The notes below the pieces were generated by a model. That model was not told where the DNA came from and made no database searches. It saw only the letters and a program-made list of their open reading frames with translations. Positions 8,543-17,826 of a stretch of 64,000 bases of DNA are shown one piece after another. The DNA lies in the NCBI GenBank assembly GCA_019116025.1, contig DXCM01000099.1, forward strand, positions 27,298 through 91,297. The letters are read 5' to 3'. The DNA comes from Candidatus Companilactobacillus pullicola (GTDB lineage Bacteria; Bacillota; Bacilli; Lactobacillales; Lactobacillaceae). The position numbers and the translations under genes were made by a program. Each line of letters begins with the position of its first letter. Within the stretch, counting starts at the first letter, position 1.

Positions 8543-9454
8543 ATGACAAAGACGATTCTGTCAGTAGACAATATCAGTAAGTCATTTGGTCGTTATAAAG
8601 CTATTGATAACGTGAGTTTCAACTTACAAAAAGGTGATATTTACGGTCTGATTGGTTCTAACGGTGCCGGTAAAACCACCATTATGCGTTTAATTACGCA
8701 GTTATCGCCACTCAAAGTCGGTGAAATTAAATTATTTGATCAAAAAATTAATCAGCAAGCACTTAAACATGTGGGAGCCGTTATCGAAACACCAGCTGCT
8801 TTTGACAAGCTGACGGTTCAAGAAAATTTGAAGTTAGTCGCCATACAGCGTGGTATCAATGATACTAAAAAAATTACAGAAATAATTAAATTCGTTGGCC
8901 TGACAAAAAAAGTTCATACGAAGGCTAAAAATTTGTCACTTGGGCAAAGACAACGATTAGGCTTGGCGATAGCTATTTTGCCAGAACCTGATTTGTTGAT
9001 TTTAGACGAGCCGATCAATGGACTTGATCCATCAGGAATCATTGAATTTAGGAAATTATTAAAGAAATTAAATCAGGAGAAACAAATCACAATTCTGATT
9101 TCCAGTCATATTTTGACGGAACTATATCAAGTGTCGACACGATTCGGTTTTATCTATAATGGACAACTGATCAAGGAGATTACCAAAGAAGAATTGGATA
9201 AGGCTAATCAATCTGGACTTGTTTTGACGGTCGATGATGTTTCAAAAGCAGCGCAAGTGATTGATAAAGAATTCATGGAAAAATTCACAGTGGTTGATGA
9301 TAAGAATATATTGATCCACTCACTAGGTATTGATGCTTCCAAATTGAATCGAGAATTAGTTGAAAATGGCATCTCGGTTATCGGTTTAACTAAGGAAGAA
9401 AAATCTTTGGAAGATTATTATACAAATTTGATAGGAGGGGTCAAAAATGCTTAA
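8543..9454 (+). CDS. ABC transporter ATPase, BcrA/LanF type
   Basis: A 303-residue ATPase with Walker A GSNGAGKTT (38-46), C-loop LSLGQ (131-135) and Walker B LLILDEP (151-157), plus the C-terminal extension of about 80 residues seen in BcrA-like proteins. It should power the permease encoded by the next gene, whose ATG overlaps its end by 8 bp. GAAGGGGAGGG precedes the ATG. Together with the divergent two-component genes it suggests export of, or resistance to, a membrane-active peptide. The substrate is not known. Confidence 0.92.
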   Translation: MTKTILSVDNISKSFGRYKAIDNVSFNLQKGDIYGLIGSNGAGKTTIMRLITQLSPLKVGEIKLFDQKINQQALKHVGAVIETPAAFDKLTVQENLKLVAIQRGINDTKKITEIIKFVGLTKKVHTKAKNLSLGQRQRLGLAIAILPEPDLLILDEPINGLDPSGIIEFRKLLKKLNQEKQITILISSHILTELYQVSTRFGFIYNGQLIKEITKEELDKANQSGLVLTVDDVSKAAQVIDKEFMEKFTVVDDKNILIHSLGIDASKLNRELVENGISVIGLTKEEKSLEDYYTNLIGGVKNA

Positions 9455-10214
9455 TCAATTACGAACTGACTTCTATCGCTTGAGTCATACTTTAGGGATT
9501 TATTTAACGTTACTCTTTGCTATTGGATATTCTGCCGTTATTACTGGCAAAAATATTGTTGGTGGAATCATGGTCACGAGCGATTCAATGGCAAAATTGG
9601 GTTCAGCAAAAGTTTGGACGTTAAAGGATGGTATTAACGCTAGTACCTTGTCATCAAGCCTTCTGGTATATGCTTTTATCGGTATTTTTGTAATGACGAT
9701 CGGCTATGAATTTAGTCAAAAAACGTATAAGAATACTTTGGTCTCAGGGATAACTAGAACTCAGTTTATTGTTTCTAAATATTTGGTTATGCTAATAAAT
9801 ATTTTCGTATTGAGTCTAGTTTACTTTTTTACTAGTATCGTTACGGGAAGCTTGTTATCTCGTTCTGTAGGTACCAGCTGGTCAAAATTATTGGCAACAG
9901 TTTTTAAGACATCCTTAGTAATTGCCTTTTTCATTAGCGTGATCTTTGGTTTAGCTATTTTGATGTTACTTTTAACGTCATCAATCGTAATTGCTTCAAT
10001 TTTTATTGTAATTTGCCCAATTTTAGTGACGACATTGCATAATATTGCCAATTGGAGTTGGTTAAAGTACTTTGATTTCTTTAGCGTCGCAATGAAAATT
10101 AGTTTAGGATTGATTCCTAATAATCAGATGTGGAATTATATTTCAGTCAGTCTATTAGTACTTTTGGTTACTATCGTCTTGTCAGTAGTAGTGATCAGAA
10201 ATAAGGAGATGTAG
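9447..10214 (+). CDS. ABC-2 type permease partner of the BcrA-like ATPase
   Basis: A 255-residue membrane protein with about six hydrophobic helices and no catalytic motif, as expected for the permease half of a BcrAB/LanFEG exporter. It overlaps the ATPase gene by 8 bp, with GGAGGGG as ribosome site inside the ATPase end, so translation is probably coupled. The family is very diverse in sequence, so the assignment rests mainly on topology and position. Confidence 0.85.
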   Translation: MLNQLRTDFYRLSHTLGIYLTLLFAIGYSAVITGKNIVGGIMVTSDSMAKLGSAKVWTLKDGINASTLSSSLLVYAFIGIFVMTIGYEFSQKTYKNTLVSGITRTQFIVSKYLVMLINIFVLSLVYFFTSIVTGSLLSRSVGTSWSKLLATVFKTSLVIAFFISVIFGLAILMLLLTSSIVIASIFIVICPILVTTLHNIANWSWLKYFDFFSVAMKISLGLIPNNQMWNYISVSLLVLLVTIVLSVVVIRNKEM

Positions 10215-10220
10215 TCTGGC

Positions 10221-10568
10221 ATGAAAAAGAAAAAAATTGTGTGGATATTGCTAGTTATTGCCGTCGTAGGAATTTGGATTATCAAGAGTCCTCATGAAAT
10301 GACTACTGCGCAGGTTTTGCAAAGATTCAGTTGGGTCGTAAAACAGAATGGTGTCAAAAAGGGCGTAGCAAAATTTACGAAATCAGACATGAATTTGAGA
10401 AATGGTTTAAATCAGCGTACGTATAAGTATAAAGTTAATGATGAGGACGTGTTAATTATCAAGAGTGGTCAATATCGGGGTGGTTACAATATGAGAATGG
10501 AAGCGACGGACTATAAATTAGTTCCCAGGAAACATGGTGTTACGTTATATTTGATTAGAAATGATTAA
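10221..10568 (+). CDS. Small N-terminally anchored protein of unknown function
   Basis: A 115-residue protein beginning with MKKKK and a hydrophobic helix (about 6-21), then a basic, soluble 90-residue domain predicted to sit outside the membrane. It follows the permease by only 6 bp and ends at a terminator, so it is the third gene of the exporter operon. I do not recognise the family. A role as accessory or immunity factor of the exporter is inferred from position only. Confidence 0.75.
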   Translation: MKKKKIVWILLVIAVVGIWIIKSPHEMTTAQVLQRFSWVVKQNGVKKGVAKFTKSDMNLRNGLNQRTYKYKVNDEDVLIIKSGQYRGGYNMRMEATDYKLVPRKHGVTLYLIRND

Positions 10569-10582
10569 TAAGTATAAGAATA

Positions 10583-10621
10583 AAAGCAATCACATATTTA
10601 ATATAATGCGATTGCTTTTTT
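10583..10621 (+). terminator. Terminator of the BcrAB-like operon
   Basis: A stem AAAGCAATC / GATTGCTTT with an 18-nt loop is followed by a T run. Confidence 0.85.
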
Positions 10622-10933
10622 GGTATGGAAAAACATAGTTATATCTTTATTTTATATTTTTTGATGATTGAGCATGATATATATTTAAATCTAAATATGT
10701 GGGAATACAACAATGAAATATTAGAATCAAGAATTTAAATATTAATAAGTAAAATTAAATTTGCCATCGGTTTTCAAATTATTTAATTCGGCCAAATAAA
10801 CAGCTTAAATAAACTTAGAAAATTGGCTTTCTTTATTCTGAGAATACTGATAAATTCTAAACATTAAATAGATCGTAGATTAAATTTTGAACCAATAAAG
10901 TAAATATGATTTGAATAATTAGGGAGACAGATT
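10622..10933 (+). other. Non-coding leader region before asnB
   Basis: About 310 bp of very AT-rich sequence. I looked for a T-box (the GGGTGG-ACCGCG core and a late terminator) because asnB genes can be controlled that way, and found neither. No convincing promoter or small gene can be named; a 24-codon frame near 10663 has no ribosome site. GGGAGA at 10921-10926 is the asnB ribosome site. Confidence 0.5.
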
Positions 10934-12832
10934 ATGTGTGGAATTGTTGGTTTTGTCGATGGCAATATTGCCGATAAAAAGCCAGTTTTGAATTCAATGA
11001 TGGAGGCAATCAGGCATCGTGGACCCAACAGTGCGGGAACACTTCAAGATAAGAATGTGGCGATTGGTTTTAGACGTTTAAGTATTATCGATGTTAATAA
11101 TGGGATGCAACCAATTTATAACGAAGATAAAACCAAAGCCGTTGTGTTCAATGGTGAAATCTATAATTATGTAGAATTGCGAGAAAAATTAAAAGCTCTG
11201 GGACATGTCTTCAGCACCTCAACCGATACGGAAGTATTAGTTCATGGATTCGAGGAATGGGGTATTGATGAACTGTTAAAACGTATTCGTGGGATGTTTG
11301 TTTTTATCATCTACGATTTTGAAACAGGGGAAATTACTGGTGCAAGGGACTTCTTTGGTATCAAACCGTTATATTACTACAATCACAACGGTACTTTCTT
11401 GTTTGCCTCAGAAATCAAAGCCTTTTTGTGTCATCCTAATTTCAAAAAAGAATTCAATGAAAAATCATTAAAACCATTTCTAACTTTCCAATATTCAGCG
11501 ACTGATGAAACTTTCTTTAAAAATGTTTATCGAATTCCCGAAGGTCATTATTTTAAATTTAAAAATGGTCATCTAAATATCGTTAAATATTGGGATATGA
11601 AGTTTTCCGAAGAGAACTTATCATTGGAAGATGCTGTAGATCAAATTGACCAGGCAATGCACGATTCAGTTAAAAAGCATTCCGTTAGTGATGTGCCGGT
11701 AGGGTCATTGTTATCTAGTGGTGTTGATTCAAGTTACGTAACAGCTATTTTTAAACCACAACATACTTATTCAATTGATTTTGATACGAATACCTATGAA
11801 GAAGGAAGTGCCGCCTCGGCATTGGCCTCAAAGCTAGGTTTGGAAAATACTAGAGGAATAGTAACTAGAGAAGAAGCCATCAAGGCGATACCATTGATTC
11901 AATATCATATGGATGAACCTGATGCCAATCCTTCGTGTGTTCCACTTTACTTTTTGACTAAATTAGCCAGTAAGGATGTTACGGTGATTCTTTCTGGTGA
12001 AGGTGCCGATGAATTATTTGCAGGATATGCTAATTATGGTTATCATTCACACTCCAAAGCAGTGCGTGTCTTAGGTGAGAATCTAAAGAAACTGCCCAAA
12101 GGGATGAGATATAATTTAGCTCGCGGACTCAAACGAATGCCTAATTTTCCAGGTCGATTGCATTTATATGAATCAACTGCCAAGGCCGAAGAGTTCTTCA
12201 TTGGACAAGCTAAAGTGTTTAGTGAAACTGAAGCTAAGCACCTCTTAAAACCTGAGTATCATGAGTCAGAGTCAGTTTCAGAAATAGTCATGAAGAGCTA
12301 TCAAAAAATTGATCCGTCTGAAGATGAAGTTAAGAAGATGCAATATTTAGACTTGCATCAATTCATGGCTAAAGATATCCTTTTGAAGGCTGACCGAATG
12401 AGTATGGCCAATTCAACTGAATTACGAGTACCATTCTTAGATACAGAAATGGCTGAAATAGCAGCCAAGATTCCTACTAAACACTTGTTAAACAGCAAGG
12501 ATAGTAAGTACGCTTTACGAGTTGCTGCGGAAAGAAATCTTCCTAAGGAATGGGCTAAGCGTGAGAAACTTGGTTTCCCAGTTCCAATCAGGGATTGGAT
12601 CAAGACAGATGATGTCTACTTAGAATTCCGTAAATTGTTCGCATCAGATTTTGCTGCAAGGTTCTTTGACCAATCATTGATCATAAAGATGTTAGACGAT
12701 TGTCATGAAGGAAGAAACGATGACCGTCGTAAAGTTTGGACAATCTATACTTTCTTAATTTGGTATAAAGTCTTTTTCATTGACGGTGGTAAGAAGCCAG
12801 ATGTTGATCCACAAGTATTACTGCAAGCATAA
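10934..12832 (+). CDS. asnB: Asparagine synthase (glutamine-hydrolysing)
   Basis: A 632-residue class-II amidotransferase that makes asparagine from aspartate, glutamine and ATP. After loss of Met1, Cys2 (MCGIVGF) is the glutaminase nucleophile, with RHRGP and FNGEIYN typical of that domain. The synthetase half carries the pyrophosphatase loop LLSSGVDSS (near residue 257), and LSGEGADELFAGY follows. Length is normal. GGGAGA precedes the ATG. It is monocistronic, with a bidirectional terminator after it. Confidence 0.95.
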   Translation: MCGIVGFVDGNIADKKPVLNSMMEAIRHRGPNSAGTLQDKNVAIGFRRLSIIDVNNGMQPIYNEDKTKAVVFNGEIYNYVELREKLKALGHVFSTSTDTEVLVHGFEEWGIDELLKRIRGMFVFIIYDFETGEITGARDFFGIKPLYYYNHNGTFLFASEIKAFLCHPNFKKEFNEKSLKPFLTFQYSATDETFFKNVYRIPEGHYFKFKNGHLNIVKYWDMKFSEENLSLEDAVDQIDQAMHDSVKKHSVSDVPVGSLLSSGVDSSYVTAIFKPQHTYSIDFDTNTYEEGSAASALASKLGLENTRGIVTREEAIKAIPLIQYHMDEPDANPSCVPLYFLTKLASKDVTVILSGEGADELFAGYANYGYHSHSKAVRVLGENLKKLPKGMRYNLARGLKRMPNFPGRLHLYESTAKAEEFFIGQAKVFSETEAKHLLKPEYHESESVSEIVMKSYQKIDPSEDEVKKMQYLDLHQFMAKDILLKADRMSMANSTELRVPFLDTEMAEIAAKIPTKHLLNSKDSKYALRVAAERNLPKEWAKREKLGFPVPIRDWIKTDDVYLEFRKLFASDFAARFFDQSLIIKMLDDCHEGRNDDRRKVWTIYTFLIWYKVFFIDGGKKPDVDPQVLLQA

Positions 12833-12835
12833 ACA

Positions 12836-12884
12836 AAAAAAGTCTAGTAATAATGGAGTTATTATCCAAAATTGCTAGGCTTTT
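12836..12884. terminator. Bidirectional terminator after asnB
   Basis: A stem AAAAGTCTAGTAA / TTGCTAGGCTTTT is flanked by A and T runs. It separates asnB from the convergent ABC permease gene. Confidence 0.8.
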
Positions 12885-12885
12885 C

Positions 12886-13638
12886 TTATACGGATTTTTT
12901 ACAAAAACTATAAACAGCTAAAATAATAAATAGTGAAACATAGATAACATAGCCAATTGAAATTTGAGTCATCGACAGTTGCGTCATTTGATGCAAACTG
13001 TGACTTTGAATTTGTTCACCCAGATTCATCATATTTAAAGGATTCCACTTGAGCCAGTCAAATTTAGCAACTAATGCAAGCAGGATTTGGTTGAAAACAT
13101 TGATGACAAAGTAACCACCGATACCGATAATTAAAGCTAAGTTGGAGTTATTGATCAATGTTCCTAGAAGGATAACTAGTCCCATTAAGAAGAACAATGT
13201 TAAGAAATCATTGAGATTGGTTAGTAACCAGGTCTTCATAATTTTATGAGTAAGCTCAACTTTGTTAGCAAAGATGAATTTAAATAGTAAGCTGACCAAG
13301 GCATTGCCAACGAAAAGAGCAATGGTAAAACCAACTAGGGTAACTATTTTGCTAGTAATAACCTGAATGTAGGAATATTTTCGATAGAGCAGAGAACGTA
13401 AAGTACCGAATTGACGTTCTTGGGTGATAACGGTACTACAGATAGCAATAATGAAAAAAGTAATAGGTACAATAGCTAGATAGTTATTGAGAAATGCATC
13501 TTTATCGTTCATGAATTTAGGATATTTCTTAGACATAAAGACGACGAAAAGTTGAAAAATAAATAGTCCTGCTAGAAAAATTTGTGTACCGCGTTGTTTT
13601 AAAAGTTTGTAAGATTCTTGTCTGATCAATGTAATCAT
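12886..13638 (-). CDS. ABC-2 type permease
   Basis: A 250-residue membrane protein with about six helices, starting IRQESYKLLKQRGTQIF, a pattern common in BcrB-like permeases. Its start codon overlaps the ATPase stop as ATGA, so the two are translationally coupled. There is no two-component system next to this pair. The substrate is unknown. Confidence 0.85.
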   Translation of the reverse strand: MITLIRQESYKLLKQRGTQIFLAGLFIFQLFVVFMSKKYPKFMNDKDAFLNNYLAIVPITFFIIAICSTVITQERQFGTLRSLLYRKYSYIQVITSKIVTLVGFTIALFVGNALVSLLFKFIFANKVELTHKIMKTWLLTNLNDFLTLFFLMGLVILLGTLINNSNLALIIGIGGYFVINVFNQILLALVAKFDWLKWNPLNMMNLGEQIQSHSLHQMTQLSMTQISIGYVIYVSLFIILAVYSFCKKSV

Positions 13639-14540
13639 TCTTGGTCACCTTCACTATCTAAGACCTTCAAGAGTGACTCTTCAAGATCTCCATCTTGTTG
13701 TTTAATATCATTAATTGTGATGTTGTTGGACAATAATAACTGTAAAAGTTTGTTAATTGAAAAATTGTCGGTAATAGGAATTTCCAAAGCTGATTTATTT
13801 TCAACTTGATAATTATTTCTTAATAAAAGATCACTAGCAAGTTCGTTATTATCAGTTTCAATTAAGTAGAATTTCTTATTGGCTGATAAAAGTTTATCCA
13901 TAGTCGTTGAAGTAACGATTTCGCCATGATTAATAACGATAACATCGTCAGCGATACGTTGTAATTCACTGAGAATGTGACTGGAAATTAGGAAGGTAAC
14001 ACCATTTTGTTTTTCCTGAACAATCAGATCACGTAATTCTTTAGTGGCTTTAGGATCAAGACCGTTCATCGGTTCATCAAGAATTACGAATTGAGGATTA
14101 TTCAAAAGTGCTAAACCAACGCCTAACTTCTGTTTCATTCCTAGAGAATAGCTCTTGGTCTTTTGGTCAGCAAAGTGATCCATTTTGAGTTTGCTGATAA
14201 TATCATTTACTCTTTTTTCGCGGTCTTTACCAGTGGAGAAAAGTCGAAGCTGCTCTCGACCAGTTAGGTAAGGATAGAGTCCTGGATATTCGATCAAGGC
14301 ACCGACTGTTTGTAGAGGTTGGTGCTGACGTATGGAAACTTCTTTATTATTGATGGTGATTTTGCCGTTGAAGGGCAGAATACCTAGAATTGCTTTCATG
14401 ATAGTAGTCTTACCAGCTCCGTTAGCACCAATCAATCCGATGATGTGTCCTTGTTGAACCGTGAAATTAATATTCTTTAAGACTTCTTTATTACCAAATG
14501 ATTTATTTAAATCCTTAATTTTTAAAAGTGTCGTATTCAA
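13635..14540 (-). CDS. ABC transporter ATPase, BcrA/LanF type
   Basis: A 301-residue ATPase with Walker A GANGAGKTT (38-46), C-loop YSLGMKQKL and Walker B FVILDEPMNGLD, and the C-terminal extension of BcrA-like proteins. I start at a TTG (complement of 14538-14540) because AAGGAGAGG lies 6 bp before it; the longer frame would begin 18 residues earlier without a ribosome site. It is the first gene of a two-gene exporter operon with the permease. It is a paralogue in type of the 8.5-kb ATPase. Confidence 0.9.
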   Translation of the reverse strand: MNTTLLKIKDLNKSFGNKEVLKNINFTVQQGHIIGLIGANGAGKTTIMKAILGILPFNGKITINNKEVSIRQHQPLQTVGALIEYPGLYPYLTGREQLRLFSTGKDREKRVNDIISKLKMDHFADQKTKSYSLGMKQKLGVGLALLNNPQFVILDEPMNGLDPKATKELRDLIVQEKQNGVTFLISSHILSELQRIADDVIVINHGEIVTSTTMDKLLSANKKFYLIETDNNELASDLLLRNNYQVENKSALEIPITDNFSINKLLQLLLSNNITINDIKQQDGDLEESLLKVLDSEGDQE

Positions 14541-14703
14541 AGAGATCCTCTCCTTATTGTTCTTCTGTACCAGTACACTAATACAGTAAAACAATAATTA
14601 TGAAATATCAACAAAAAGTTACGATTAGTTTTTAACTAATTTAATTAATATAATATTAAAAAGAATGCTACAATTATATTTATATTGATTGAAGGAGCTT
14701 TTT

Positions 14704-15120
14704 ATGGATATTTGGGAAAAATTATATTTAGCAGCGAAATCATTGTATAAGCCGGCCGAGTTGAATGATTTTGTCTATGCAAATAACGTCGTCTGCGCCT
14801 TAGAGAGTAAATCCGGAAAAATTTACACTGGTTACTGTATCGAAATGGCTTGCGGCACAATAAATCTTTGCGCAGAAAGAGTTGCTCTTCTGAATATGTT
14901 ACAAGACAGTGGAGAAATGGAAGTCAAACGGATTATTGCGTTTAGAGATACGCCACCGTCAGGATTAGATGGATTGCCTTGTGGAACTTGTCGTGAAACA
15001 TTGATGGAATTTTCTAGCAATAATAAAGATACAGAAATTATGGTTAACTATGATAAAAGAGAAACTACTACGTTAGAAGAACTGTTCCCTAATTGGTGGG
15101 GTGGTATTAAAACAAAATAG
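14704..15120 (+). CDS. Cytidine deaminase-family enzyme
   Basis: A 138-residue zinc hydrolase. The zinc and proton-shuttle motif is complete: CAER with Cys56 and Glu58, then PCGTC with Cys93 and Cys96. Length matches homotetrameric cytidine deaminases, which make uridine from cytidine; blasticidin-type deaminases share the same motif, so the substrate is not certain. AAGGAG at 14692-14697 fixes ATG 14704. The next gene follows after 9 bp, suggesting an operon. Confidence 0.85.
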   Translation: MDIWEKLYLAAKSLYKPAELNDFVYANNVVCALESKSGKIYTGYCIEMACGTINLCAERVALLNMLQDSGEMEVKRIIAFRDTPPSGLDGLPCGTCRETLMEFSSNNKDTEIMVNYDKRETTTLEELFPNWWGGIKTK

Positions 15121-15129
15121 AGGCAAATA

Positions 15130-15702
15130 ATGGGATCAAGAGTTATGCATTATTCAATGGCAAAGGTATTGGCTGCTAAATACGGATATAATCAGGAATT
15201 TTTATTAGGAAGCATTGCACCAGATGTCAACAAGGATTCTAAGACACCTAAGGCATTGACACATTTCATTCGTGGGAAAAGAAATATTTGTCCTGAGTTA
15301 TTTTTAAAAGAATATGGTCCGAATTTAACGCAGTTTCAATTGGGATATTATTTACATTTGTTAGGGGACAAACTGTGGTTGGAAACAGTTTTTAGAAAAT
15401 ATATTCTTAACAATAAAAATTATCCTAAAGAAGAATTACTAGAGAAATATTATGCTGATTTTACAGTGCTTAATCCTGATTTGATTCTAAAATACAGTTT
15501 ATCTGAACCAAATTTATCTTTCCCAATTGTTACTAATATTAAAGAGATTGAAGATACTGATTTGCCATTATTAGTAGCTGAGTTCAAAGAGGATTTTATT
15601 CCTGTAAAAAAAGTGTCTTTAAAGGTGTTTGATAAGGATGATATTTATCGATATATAAATTATGGGATCAAACTTTTCGATGCTAAAGTTTCTTCAAGAT
15701 AA
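15130..15702 (+). CDS. Zinc-dependent phospholipase C-like protein
   Basis: A 190-residue protein resembling the zinc-dependent phospholipase C / nuclease fold: His near residue 7, GSIAPDVNKD (27-36), an early His-Phe (THF, near 45) and the helix QLGYYLHLLGDKLW. These His and Asp residues are the usual metal ligands. There is no signal peptide, so it would act inside the cell. It is co-transcribed with the deaminase gene. The family call is by pattern only; the substrate is unknown. Confidence 0.65.
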   Translation: MGSRVMHYSMAKVLAAKYGYNQEFLLGSIAPDVNKDSKTPKALTHFIRGKRNICPELFLKEYGPNLTQFQLGYYLHLLGDKLWLETVFRKYILNNKNYPKEELLEKYYADFTVLNPDLILKYSLSEPNLSFPIVTNIKEIEDTDLPLLVAEFKEDFIPVKKVSLKVFDKDDIYRYINYGIKLFDAKVSSR

Positions 15703-15990
15703 TGACAAATTTTGTGTCTTTTAGGACAAAACTAGTTATGCTCCGCGTTAATTTGTAGAATGTAAATGTAGATTGATGAGGCCTCCTTAACACTCATCGA
15801 TCGAAGAAGTGCGAAAATGAATATTATGTTTTCTCGACACGTGCATTTTATGATGAATTTATTCTTATTGAATATTGTCTAGGGTGGAATCAATGATTAT
15901 AGTTGTGAATTAATAATTCATTTAAAATGTATGTAATAAAACCTCTAATTACTAAACTATTCACAGTGGTATTTATTTTCAGCGCAATTA
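15703..15990 (+). other. Non-coding region with several small hairpins
   Basis: Holds a GATGAG / CTCATC hairpin near 15775-15799 and a GAATT / AATTC hairpin near 15906-15919, and ends in the strong terminator at 15991-16028. The longest frame with an ATG (15817-15882, 21 codons) has no ribosome site. A string AGGGTGGAA at 15881 recalls a T-box but lacks the ACCGCG half. The region could be a leader or a small RNA, but this is not shown. Confidence 0.4.
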
Positions 15991-16028
15991 AAAATCTCGA
16001 CCGATTACAAATTGGTCGAGATTTTTTT
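15991..16028 (+). terminator. Terminator-like hairpin directly before a start codon
   Basis: A perfect stem AATCTCGACC / GGTCGAGATT is followed by a T run that runs straight into the ribosome site (AGGGGA) of the gene at 16042. The nearest upstream gene ended almost 300 bp before, so this is either the end of a small transcript or an attenuator of the downstream gene. Confidence 0.8.
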
Positions 16029-16041
16029 AGGGGATTATTTT

Positions 16042-16485
16042 ATGACTAGTGAAACTTCCAAGAAAAAGGTAACGAAGATCATTTGGATTCTTTGTATTTT
16101 AATAATTTTAGGAATGTTAGGCATTCCCAAGCTCTATCAAAATTATCATTCGGCACCGTATTATGGCTCAAACAAAGCGGTGGTGTTGGAAGATGAAAAG
16201 ACACATCGACTCAATAAGTATCAAAAAAAACAGTTTATTAAAATAGCGAAAAAAACTATTAATCAAGAAGATGAACCGTTTAATTGGCAAAATTGTCGCA
16301 TTAGTTTACGGAATGTGTATAAATTAAATAATAAAAATGAATATAAATTAATTGTAGAAGTTCAATCTCGCCTTAAGATTAGAATTGTTAATTCGATGAC
16401 TGTTAAGTTAAATAACCGTGATTTAATCAATCCGTATGATTTCTCCGTAAGAAAGTATACATCGAATTCTGATGATATAAATTGA
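16042..16485 (+). CDS. Membrane-anchored protein of unknown function next to AgrC/A-like genes
   Basis: A 147-residue protein with a basic N terminus, one hydrophobic helix (about 12-28) and a soluble, lysine-rich outer domain. I chose ATG 16042 with AGGGGA before it; the longer frame begins with a TTG inside the terminator hairpin. It precedes the sensor kinase by about 60 bp and may share its transcript. I do not recognise the family. It has no peptide-processing motif. Confidence 0.7.
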   Translation: MTSETSKKKVTKIIWILCILIILGMLGIPKLYQNYHSAPYYGSNKAVVLEDEKTHRLNKYQKKQFIKIAKKTINQEDEPFNWQNCRISLRNVYKLNNKNEYKLIVEVQSRLKIRIVNSMTVKLNNRDLINPYDFSVRKYTSNSDDIN

Positions 16486-16546
16486 AGTGAAGATGTAATA
16501 AAAATTCGGGCATATATTGATATACTTATAAAATGGAGAAAAACTT

Positions 16547-17821
16547 ATGATAATGTTTATTATTCAATTACTACTGTTCTTTTTATATGCCAAGGAACTT
16601 ACTAGAAATTTGTGTTTTAAAAGTGCAGATTTATTTTTCTTTTTGGTAACTATACCAGTAACATTAATATTAATGTTATTTGGTCAAGTGATGGCAATAA
16701 TGGGAATGCTATTGTTATTAATAATTTATCTTTTAATATTGACGAAAAATTTTAAAACATCTATTGCCATTGTTGCAATAGATTATAGTATTGGGGTTTT
16801 GCTGGATCATGTAATTGATATTACTATACGAATAATGAAGGTTGCAAATTCTGATTTTTTCTATAACGTTACGATGTTAGTAGCAGGAATAGGTATAGCC
16901 GTTGGATTATACTTTTTCCTTCAAAGTGATTTAGAAGGTAATTTACAAAAAGATTATCAATTCTCTAGTACAGAAATAATTTTGACATCTATCATGCTTA
17001 TCGTAATGATGTTTCTAGTTACCTTTACGGAATCTATGCAGGGAAACGACCTGCAAAATGTTATTTATAATTTTGTAATTATTTTACTTTTTGTCGTCAT
17101 GTTTATTGTTGTTCACGTAGCCCGAACTAAAACAATAAATAAGGATTTAGAATTACGTGAGCAAAGGATTCGGAATGAAAGTACTAATCGTTATCTGATC
17201 CAAATAGAACAGCACTATAACGAATTGCGAAAATTCAGACATGAGTACCAAAATACTTTATTGTCTTTAGAGGAATATTTGAGATCTGATGATATAGAGG
17301 GATTGAAGAAATATTACAATACTTCTATCAAACCTATTTCAGTGGCTTTGAATCAAGAAAAATACAAGTTTGAAGACATTAGTCGTGTTGGCAATAAAGA
17401 GATTAAGAGTGTCATCTTTAATAAACTTTACGCGGCTCAATTAGACGGAATAAAGGTGTCGTTTGAGGCCAAGAATGAAATTAAGGATTTTTACATGGAT
17501 TCTTTAGATTTGGCGTTGGCACTAGGTATTATTATGGATAATGCTATTGAGGAAACTAGAGATCAAGAGCATGGAACGATTCAAGTAGGTTTTATCAAAG
17601 GTAACACGGAAATTGTAATTATTATCCAAAATTCATTAAGAAAAAATGATATTCCGGTTTGGAAAATGAAAGAGAGTGGATTTTCTTCAAAGGGTTCGAA
17701 TCGTGGGTTTGGGTTGAAAAATCTAACCGAGATAATCGATCGAAATAACAGGGCAACACTAGAAACGATGAAGCTGAATAATTACTTTTTACAAAAGGTA
17801 ACGATTAGTACGAAAGGATGA
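16547..17821 (+). CDS. AgrC/ComD-like sensor histidine kinase (HPK10, GHKL)
   Basis: A 424-residue kinase of the peptide-pheromone class. About six or seven N-terminal membrane helices (1-190) form the likely signal-peptide receptor. A coiled-coil linker follows, with the atypical H-box RKFRHEYQNTL (His232). The N-box GIIMDNAIEE and G-box GFGLKNL complete a GHKL ATPase. Its stop overlaps the response regulator region, so the two are coupled. Such kinases normally sense a secreted peptide made next door, but no precursor gene is visible here. Confidence 0.9.
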   Translation: MIMFIIQLLLFFLYAKELTRNLCFKSADLFFFLVTIPVTLILMLFGQVMAIMGMLLLLIIYLLILTKNFKTSIAIVAIDYSIGVLLDHVIDITIRIMKVANSDFFYNVTMLVAGIGIAVGLYFFLQSDLEGNLQKDYQFSSTEIILTSIMLIVMMFLVTFTESMQGNDLQNVIYNFVIILLFVVMFIVVHVARTKTINKDLELREQRIRNESTNRYLIQIEQHYNELRKFRHEYQNTLLSLEEYLRSDDIEGLKKYYNTSIKPISVALNQEKYKFEDISRVGNKEIKSVIFNKLYAAQLDGIKVSFEAKNEIKDFYMDSLDLALALGIIMDNAIEETRDQEHGTIQVGFIKGNTEIVIIIQNSLRKNDIPVWKMKESGFSSKGSNRGFGLKNLTEIIDRNNRATLETMKLNNYFLQKVTISTKG

Positions 17822-17826
17822 TGAGA

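Noticed and set aside
10663..10737. 24-codon frame in the asnB leader
   Set aside because: No ribosome site and no resemblance to a leader peptide with runs of Asn codons.
15817..15882. 21-codon hydrophobic frame upstream of the AgrC/A-like genes
   Set aside because: No ribosome site and no leader or processing motif.
15881..15895. AGGGTGGAA string resembling a T-box antiterminator
   Set aside because: The ACCGCG half is missing, the terminator is about 110 bp away, and the downstream gene is not an amino-acid or tRNA synthetase gene.
16012..16041. TTG start that would lengthen the 16042 protein by ten residues
   Set aside because: It lies inside the terminator hairpin and has no ribosome site, while ATG 16042 has one.
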